A program made the position numbers and the translations under genes. 11,838 bases of DNA from an uncultured Alphaproteobacteria bacterium. GTDB taxonomy: Bacteria > Pseudomonadota > Alphaproteobacteria > CAAHEQ01 > UBA3637. Of this stretch, positions 7,377-11,838 are shown in pieces. The stretch lies in contig CANREI010000034.1 of the NCBI GenBank assembly GCA_947629595.1, forward strand, positions 1 through 11,838, in the 5' to 3' direction. Numbering within the stretch: the stretch's first letter is position 1; the number at the start of each line of letters is the position of its first letter. The notes beneath the pieces were generated by a model. It did not search any database, had not been told where the DNA came from, and saw only the letters and a list, made by a program, of their open reading frames with translations.

Positions 7377-7388
7377 CAAAAATTGCAA
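7361..7388 (-). promoter_or_regulatory. Putative promoter of the DUF2066-permease-hdaA unit
   Basis: Minus strand: TTGCAA (7383-7388), 16-base spacer, TAAAAT (7361-7366), about 42 bases before the DUF2066 start. The -10 is 5 of 6 and the -35 is 4 of 6. It overlaps the -10 of the opposite-strand candidate. Confidence 0.45.
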
Positions 7389-7410
7389 CCAAAAAGAAAG
7401 GATATTTGCT

Positions 7411-7767
7411 ATGGAATATAATTCGGATAATGTTTTTGCCAAAATTTTACGCGGTGAAATCCCGACAAACAAAATCTATGAAGACGAATATGCGCTTGCT
7501 TTTTATGATATTGCCCCCAAAGCCAAGATTCACGCATTAGTCATTTCAAAAGCCATGGCGGTTGATTTTGAAGACTTTGTGGAGCATTCGACGGCTTCCG
7601 AAATTGAAGGCTATATGCGCGCCATTGTTCGCACGGCCGAAAAATTGGGTGTGATGGAAGACGGTTATCGGCTTGTTTTTAATTCGGGCAAAAACAGCGG
7701 GCAGGAGGTTCCGCATTTGCATGCCCATATTTTGGGCGGTGAACCGTTACCGACGGATCACATGTAA
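7411..7767 (+). CDS. HIT-family nucleotide hydrolase (Hint/PKCI type)
   Basis: Small cytoplasmic nucleotide hydrolase or transferase of the histidine-triad superfamily; Hint-like members cleave nucleoside phosphoramidates such as aminoacyl-AMP adducts. The 118-residue product has the Hint opening DNVFAKILRGEIPTNKIYED (6-25), the AFYDIAPKAKIHALVISK stretch (30-47) and the triad PHLHAHILGG (101-110) with His102, His104 and His106; His104 is the expected nucleophile. NSGKNSGQEV just before the triad is also typical. Length is normal for the branch. Start: ATG with AGGA 8 nt upstream. It is a single-gene plus-strand unit between minus-strand operons and ends 15 bases from the convergent lpxL stop. 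The true substrate cannot be inferred. Confidence 0.95.
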   Translation: MEYNSDNVFAKILRGEIPTNKIYEDEYALAFYDIAPKAKIHALVISKAMAVDFEDFVEHSTASEIEGYMRAIVRTAEKLGVMEDGYRLVFNSGKNSGQEVPHLHAHILGGEPLPTDHM

Positions 7768-7782
7768 AAATTTTCCTGATTT

Positions 7783-8682
7783 TTATTGATATTCCGATTT
7801 TTCAAACCGCCGATGAATCCAAAGCCATTGCTCGGGTTTTTCGTAAATCCATTTTTCAAGCTCTCGGTTGATTTTTTGCATGGTATCTTCAATAAAAGCT
7901 TGCTTCTCTTTTTGTTTATCAAGAGTGAGCGGATAAACTTCAATATCGAACACACCGTCAGCCCCGCGCACGCATCGAGCCATATAAATCGGCAGATTCA
8001 TCTTCAACGCGATGGTTGCAACGGCGGGTGCGGTTTGTGCCGGCTTGTTAAAAAACGGCACGGAAATGCCTTCCCGCAGTTTTTGATCGCATAACATTAC
8101 CACGGCGCCGCCTTGCTTTAACACGTCAAGCATTTTTTTGGCGCCTTGCGCTCCTTTGGGAATTAAAACACCTTTGCGGCGTTGAAACAATATTTTATCC
8201 AACCACGGATTGTTGGCCGATCGATAAACCGGATTCAAACAATAGGTATCAAACAAATAAGTAGCCGCCGATATTTCAAAATTGCCGAAATGTCCCGAAC
8301 AGACAAAACAGCCCTGTTTTAAACGGGCCTGTTCCCGTAAATAAGATAATCCTTTTTTGCGGGCTTGTTTATAAAGCGTGGCGGCATGCGGTAATTCGCC
8401 GTAAACCCGCCCCCAATGACACCACATGGCTTTTAAAATTTTTTCGCGTTCGGCCGGTGTTTTTTGCGGAAAAGCAAAACTTAAATTTTTTCGACCGATT
8501 TCGTTGCGTTTTTTCATTACATAATAAAGTCCGGAACCCAAAATACCGCCGAGCGTTGAAGCAAAACGCACCGGTAAAATCTTAAATAAGGTCATGAATA
8601 TCAAAACAATCAGGCCGACAATCGGATCGGTCAGATATTGTTGAATAAAGGAGCGTTGTGATTTTCGAAGAGCCAAACTCAT
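7783..8682 (-). CDS. lpxL: Lipid A secondary acyltransferase (LpxL/HtrB family)
   Basis: Inner-membrane acyltransferase that moves an acyl chain from acyl-ACP onto the lipid A precursor, normally after Kdo addition. The 299-residue product has a hydrophobic anchor at about 20-38, the catalytic HX4E motif HFGNFE with His131 and Glu136 inside CSGHFGNFE, a DQKLREGISVPFFN block (199-212) matching the family DQ...G..VPFF motif, and a C-terminal WLWIHRRF (286-293), all hallmarks of LpxL/LpxM/LpxP enzymes. The ATG follows the lpxK TAA with no gap, with GGGA about 9 nt upstream. Being third after waaA and lpxK supports a Kdo-dependent role. Which acyl chain and position are used, and whether LpxL is better than another member of the family, cannot be told from sequence. 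Confidence 0.9.
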   Translation of the reverse strand: MSLALRKSQRSFIQQYLTDPIVGLIVLIFMTLFKILPVRFASTLGGILGSGLYYVMKKRNEIGRKNLSFAFPQKTPAEREKILKAMWCHWGRVYGELPHAATLYKQARKKGLSYLREQARLKQGCFVCSGHFGNFEISAATYLFDTYCLNPVYRSANNPWLDKILFQRRKGVLIPKGAQGAKKMLDVLKQGGAVVMLCDQKLREGISVPFFNKPAQTAPAVATIALKMNLPIYMARCVRGADGVFDIEVYPLTLDKQKEKQAFIEDTMQKINRELEKWIYEKPEQWLWIHRRFEKSEYQ

Positions 8683-9654
8683 TTAAAAAATTCCCATAAT
8701 TAAATCAGATACCGCTTGCGGGTTATCAAACACAAACTGGCCGTCAATAATTTCAACATATTTTAACAAATCGCGCGGAATTTTAACGGCATCTTTTGTA
8801 GTGGTCACCAGCGGTAAGCCGTTTGCCGTTTTAATTAAGCGTTCAATGTCAAAACGCGTATAATAATAATGATCGGGATAGCTTTCCGTTTTCTCGACTT
8901 TAATGCCCAAACCCGACAAGGCATTAAAAAACTTTTGCGGTTGTCCGATACCGGCAAATGCCATTACTTTTTTGCCTTTTAATGCGGCAGCCGATTTTTT
9001 CTTGATGACAAAAGAACCGCCGAAAATCGGTAAATCGACTTTGTTTCGTTGTAAATAAAACCGAACGCCCCAATCATCTTCACCCACAATCACAACGGCA
9101 TCGGCGCGAGCCAACCCTTTTAAAACCGGCTCTCTGAGTGATCCGGCCGGTAAAATTTCTTCGTTTCCGAAGCCTTTTTTCCCGTCAACAACCACAAAAG
9201 ACAATGTTTTAATTAAAGACGGATTTTGAAAACCGTCATCCATAATAATGCATTCCGCCCCTTTTCGAACAGCCAATTGGGCACCTCTGGCACGGCGATT
9301 ATCAACGACCGTCGGTCCGTAATTAGCCAACAAAACCGCTTCATCACCCACATCATAGGAAGAATGATTTTCCAAATCAACCATCACGTTTTTCAAGTGT
9401 GATTTATAACCGTGATTTAAAAAGAAAAAGTTTTTTTTGTTTTTATATAATAAAGAAGCAATGGCAATACAAACGGGTGTTTTTCCCGTTCCGCCGACAG
9501 ACAGATTGCCGACGCAAATAACGGGAACAGGGGCCTGATAGGGCTTTGCCCGCCGAAAACGGGAAGCCGTTCCGTAGGCATAAAACCATCCGAACGGTTT
9601 TAACAGTTTCGATAAGAAATGATTCGGTAAATCCCAAAATTCCGGTGTTTTCAT
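8683..9654 (-). CDS. lpxK: Tetraacyldisaccharide 4'-kinase LpxK
   Basis: Membrane-associated kinase that phosphorylates the 4' position of the tetraacyl disaccharide with ATP to give lipid IVA. The 323-residue product has a short hydrophobic N-terminus, the P-loop VGNLSVGGTGKTP (48-60) with Lys58, the DVGDEAVLLA segment (101-110), DDGFQ (139-143), LPAGSLREP (168-176) and YPDHYYYT (259-266) with His262, the position of a conserved family histidine. Normal length. DDGFQN replaces the more common DDGLQH, a mild variation. It overlaps waaA by ATGA at its start and abuts lpxL at its end, so expression is coupled to both. No sign of damage. Confidence 0.96.
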   Translation of the reverse strand: MKTPEFWDLPNHFLSKLLKPFGWFYAYGTASRFRRAKPYQAPVPVICVGNLSVGGTGKTPVCIAIASLLYKNKKNFFFLNHGYKSHLKNVMVDLENHSSYDVGDEAVLLANYGPTVVDNRRARGAQLAVRKGAECIIMDDGFQNPSLIKTLSFVVVDGKKGFGNEEILPAGSLREPVLKGLARADAVVIVGEDDWGVRFYLQRNKVDLPIFGGSFVIKKKSAAALKGKKVMAFAGIGQPQKFFNALSGLGIKVEKTESYPDHYYYTRFDIERLIKTANGLPLVTTTKDAVKIPRDLLKYVEIIDGQFVFDNPQAVSDLIMGIF

Positions 9655-10919
9655 TTGAGTTGAAACCTTTCGTTCAGTAACCGATAAACACGATCCAAAA
9701 CACTCATTTCCGAAGTAGCCAAAGCTTCCCCTCTTAAAGACATTTTTTCGGCAGCGGCCGGTTTCATCATACTTGAAAGAAGCTGTTTTGTTAAATCTTC
9801 TTTATCTTTCACTTCAATTAAAGCTTTTTCTTTTTTGGCGCGGGCCACGATTTCCCGAAAATTAAAGGCGTGCGGTCCGATGAACACGGCGCGACGCAAG
9901 CGCATGGGTTCCAACATATTTTGCCCGCCGAACGGAATAAGCGAACCGCCCACAAACACATAAAACGCCAATTGATAGATTAAACCCATTTCACCGATGG
10001 TATCGGCCAAATAAGCATCGGTTTGCGGCGTGATTGTTTCCCCGCGTGATCGACGAGCAACCCGCAGGCCTTTCTTTTTGAGCATTTTTTCAATTTCATC
10101 GCCTCTTTCCGGATGACGCGGCGCAAAAACGGTAAGCAGATTTTTATATTCCTTTTTAATTTCCGTATGAACAAATGCTCCCATTTCTTCTTCATTGGGA
10201 TGTGTGCTTGCCATACACCAACACGGCCGATCGCCGATGAGCTTTTTAAGCGCTTTTAATTCTTTCATATCAAACGGTGATGAAACGGCGGCAAATTTTA
10301 AATTTCCCACGCTGACGGCATCATTTGCCCCCAACACGCGCACCCTCCGGGCATCTTCCTGCGATTGTCCCAGCGAGAGAGAAAACAATGATTGCACGGC
10401 GTGAATCACATAAGGCACTTTTTGCCACCGCGCGAAAGATTTATCGGAAATTCGCCCGTTCAGCAGCACCAAAGGAATTTTTTGCCGATGGATTTCACAC
10501 AACATATTCGGCCAAAATTCCGATTCGAACCAAAGAGCCAAATCGGGATGCCAATAAGAAACAAACTTTTTAACGGCCCACGGAAAATCAACCGGCAAAA
10601 ATTGATGAAAAGCCCGTTTCGGCAAACGAGTCGCCATTAAAGCGGCAGATGTGACGGTACCGGAAGTGACCATGACCTGCAAATTTTGATTTTCTTCCAA
10701 TATTTTTTTAATGAGCGGCATCATGGATAAACATTCGCCCACGCTGGCGCCGTGAAACCAAATCAATTTTCCTTTTTCACGCTTTTTCCGCGGAAATCCC
10801 AGTCGTTCATTGAAGCGGGATTTCTCTTCCTTTCCCTTGTAAAGACGAATAAGCAGCCATATAAAAATAAGGGGGCTTAATAAAATTGTGCAAATACGAT
10901 ATAAAAATAATATTGCCAT
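9651..10919 (-). CDS. waaA: 3-deoxy-D-manno-octulosonic acid transferase WaaA (KdtA)
   Basis: GT30 glycosyltransferase that adds one or more Kdo residues from CMP-Kdo to lipid IVA at the inner membrane. The 422-residue product has an N-terminal membrane anchor (about 6-26), then KGKEEKSRFNERLG, WFHGASVGEC (55-64) with catalytic-type Glu62, APRHPER (266-272), and SLIPFGGQNMLEP (326-338); Gln in GGQN where enterics have His is usual for Alphaproteobacteria. Start is not fully settled: the ATG at 10919 fits the family N-terminus, but its AAGGA sits only 1-2 nt away; a TTG at 10928 would add three residues, and an in-frame stop lies further up. It heads the waaA-lpxK-lpxL unit. How many Kdo residues it adds is not readable. 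Confidence 0.96.
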   Translation of the reverse strand: MAILFLYRICTILLSPLIFIWLLIRLYKGKEEKSRFNERLGFPRKKREKGKLIWFHGASVGECLSMMPLIKKILEENQNLQVMVTSGTVTSAALMATRLPKRAFHQFLPVDFPWAVKKFVSYWHPDLALWFESEFWPNMLCEIHRQKIPLVLLNGRISDKSFARWQKVPYVIHAVQSLFSLSLGQSQEDARRVRVLGANDAVSVGNLKFAAVSSPFDMKELKALKKLIGDRPCWCMASTHPNEEEMGAFVHTEIKKEYKNLLTVFAPRHPERGDEIEKMLKKKGLRVARRSRGETITPQTDAYLADTIGEMGLIYQLAFYVFVGGSLIPFGGQNMLEPMRLRRAVFIGPHAFNFREIVARAKKEKALIEVKDKEDLTKQLLSSMMKPAAAEKMSLRGEALATSEMSVLDRVYRLLNERFQLK

Positions 10920-10942
10920 TTCCTTCAACTTTCTGATACAAT
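10913..10942 (+). promoter_or_regulatory. Putative sigma-70 type promoter of the winged-helix gene
   Basis: TTGCCA (10913-10918), 18-base spacer, TACAAT (10937-10942); each hexamer matches 5 of 6. The start codon of the regulator is about 50 bases further on. The -35 overlaps the waaA start codon on the other strand, so the two genes share control space. Confidence 0.55.
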
Positions 10943-10994
10943 AGATTTCAATATGTATGTCATCTTAACGCAAATAAAATAAAAAGGCAAGACT

Positions 10995-11582
10995 ATGATT
11001 CAAATTTATACAAAAAACGCACTGTTTCTGGATACGCTTTTAACGGCGTTAAAAGATTTTCAGCCGATTGTGTATCAACCGAAAAGTATACCGGCACCGG
11101 TTTTAATTATTTGCGATTCGCAAAAAAAGACCGATGAATTTTTGGCCAATCCCGTTCAAAGCAGTATTATTTTGTTGGGAACGCATCATGAAGAAGCCGA
11201 TGTTGAATTATCACTGCCCTGTTCACTCAACAATTTATGCGAACAAGTGCAAAAACTGCTGCGCAAGCGGGAAAATGCGCCCGATTTTGAAAATAAAACG
11301 TTTTTGTTTGAAGGGGCAAAACGCTCTTTAACGTTCAAAGAAACGCAACGGGAAATTCGGCTGACGGAAAAAGAAACGGATTTAATTATTTACTTAATCA
11401 AATCCCTGCCGAACGGTGTTTCCAAAGTTGATTTGTTGACGGGCGTGTGGAATTATCGTGCCGACAGTGAAACACATACGGTTGAAACACACATTTATGC
11501 GTTACGGCAAAAAATCGGCGAAAAATATGCCGATCACTTTATTACCAACACGCCCGACGGTTATTTGTTGGTTCAAGATTAA
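10995..11582 (+). CDS. Winged-helix regulator, OmpR/PhoB type, with degenerate receiver-like N-terminus
   Basis: A 195-residue probable DNA-binding regulator. Residues about 103-193 form an OmpR/PhoB winged helix: LTEKETDLIIYLI (123-135) as first helix, a turn-helix segment from VSKVDLL to HTVETHIYALRQKIG (142-175) as the recognition region, and ITNTPDGYLL (183-192) as the wing hairpin. Residues 1-90 look like a shortened response-regulator receiver: strand IQIYT, strand VLIICD ending at Asp41, strand SIILLG, and LSLPCSLNNLCEQVQKLL resembling the end of a receiver. The acidic pair after the first strand is absent and the expected Lys of the KP motif is Leu73, so ordinary phosphorylation is doubtful. 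Ribosome site: AAAAAGG about 7 nt upstream. It diverges from waaA and precedes rlmE; no sensor kinase is nearby. Targets are unknown. Confidence 0.85.
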   Translation: MIQIYTKNALFLDTLLTALKDFQPIVYQPKSIPAPVLIICDSQKKTDEFLANPVQSSIILLGTHHEEADVELSLPCSLNNLCEQVQKLLRKRENAPDFENKTFLFEGAKRSLTFKETQREIRLTEKETDLIIYLIKSLPNGVSKVDLLTGVWNYRADSETHTVETHIYALRQKIGEKYADHFITNTPDGYLLVQD

Positions 11583-11595
11583 AAAAAAATTCACT

Positions 11596-11624
11596 TTGAC
11601 AATTCGCATCAAACAAGTTATACT
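11596..11624 (+). promoter_or_regulatory. Sigma-70 type promoter of rlmE
   Basis: Perfect TTGACA (11596-11601), 17-base spacer, TATACT (11619-11624, 5 of 6), 30 bases before the rlmE ATG and just after the regulator stop. This is the best promoter match in the window and argues that rlmE is transcribed separately from the regulator. Confidence 0.78.
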
Positions 11625-11653
11625 CATTCTTGATAAAAAAAGGATAAAAAAGT

Positions 11654-11838
11654 ATGCAATTTAACGAGCGCCCTTTAAAAACGCATTTGAAAAAAGTTAA
11701 AGGTCGAAAAGCATCCAGCACGAAATGGTTGCAGCGACAATTAAACGATCCGTATGTTTCCAAAGCGCATCAAATGGGCTTTCGCGGACGGGCCGCTTTT
11801 AAAATTATGCAGTTAGATGATCAATTTCATTTTTTTAA
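11654..11838 (+). CDS. rlmE: 23S rRNA (uridine-2552-2'-O)-methyltransferase RlmE (FtsJ), N-terminal part
   Basis: SAM-dependent enzyme that 2'-O-methylates U2552 of 23S rRNA late in large-subunit assembly. Only 61 residues are visible before the right edge. They include the family opening SSTKWLQRQLNDPYVSKA (21-38) and GFRGRAAFKIMQLDD (42-56); Lys50 lines up with the first residue of the K-D-K-E catalytic tetrad (Lys38 in E. coli). The longer basic N-terminus (KTHLKKVKGRKA) is of the alphaproteobacterial style. The SAM-binding motif lies beyond the edge. Start: ATG with AAAGGA 9 nt upstream and a strong promoter ahead. Confidence 0.93.
   Translation, partial: MQFNERPLKTHLKKVKGRKASSTKWLQRQLNDPYVSKAHQMGFRGRAAFKIMQLDDQFHFF

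Noticed and set aside
7767..7785. A/T-only inverted repeat between the convergent hit and lpxL stops
   Set aside because: The possible stem has six A-T pairs and no G-C pair, too weak to call a terminator; how these convergent transcripts end is unclear.
1..11838. Possible stop-codon recoding (TGA as Trp) in an A+T-rich, perhaps host-associated genome
   Set aside because: TGA ends rsmH, ftsL, waaA, the DUF2066 gene and the permease gene at tight ATGA or TGATG junctions and Trp positions use TGG, so the standard bacterial code applies.
1..11838. Search for mobile elements, CRISPR repeats, tRNA/rRNA, toxin-antitoxin or defence genes
   Set aside because: All coding capacity is taken up by recognisable housekeeping genes; no array of spaced repeats, transposase, integrase or structured RNA gene was seen.

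Overview
The window reads as chromosomal DNA of a moderately A+T-rich, LPS-making alphaproteobacterium. The pointers are an HdaA-type DnaA-related ATPase coupled to an AI-2E family permease and a DUF2066 protein, the alphaproteobacterial style of the RlmE N-terminus, and the GGQN form of the WaaA C-terminal motif. A host- or gut-associated uncultivated lineage would fit the base composition, but the sequence does not prove it. TGA works as a normal stop in several overlapping junctions, so there is no sign of recoding.

Layout, left to right. (1) Positions 1-3787, minus strand: part of the division and cell wall (dcw) cluster, transcribed rsmH > ftsL > ftsI > murE (murE runs off the left edge). 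The junctions are ATGA, TGATG and a 1-nt gap, so the genes are almost certainly co-translated. No mraZ lies in front of rsmH. (2) 3868-4413, minus: ndk as its own unit, with a promoter, a strong Shine-Dalgarno site and a hairpin/U-tract terminator. (3) 4429-7318, minus: DUF2066 protein > AI-2E/PerM permease > hdaA, both junctions ATGA. (4) 7319-7410: divergent promoter region with a 30-bp imperfect palindrome across both predicted -10 elements. (5) 7411-7767, plus: a HIT-family hydrolase. (6) 7783-10919, minus: waaA > lpxK > lpxL, a lipid A/Kdo operon. (7) 10995-11582, plus: a small winged-helix regulator with a degenerate receiver-like N-terminus, divergent from the lipid A operon. (8) 11596-11838, plus: a good promoter and the start of rlmE, cut by the right edge.

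Functionally this is housekeeping: septal peptidoglycan synthesis (FtsL, FtsI, MurE), Kdo-lipid A assembly (LpxK makes lipid IVA, WaaA adds Kdo, LpxL adds a secondary acyl chain), replication-initiation control (HdaA), nucleotide balance (Ndk) and rRNA methylation (RsmH, RlmE). There is no mobile element, CRISPR array, tRNA, rRNA or defence island, and I do not see a new multi-gene system. The points most worth a second look are the palindrome at 7347-7376, the possible clamp-binding motifs at both ends of HdaA, the degenerate receiver regulator beside the lipid A operon, and the long low-complexity tail on FtsL. No gene-free stretch exceeds 300 bases; the largest gap (3788-3925) holds the ndk terminator and whatever promoter drives rsmH.
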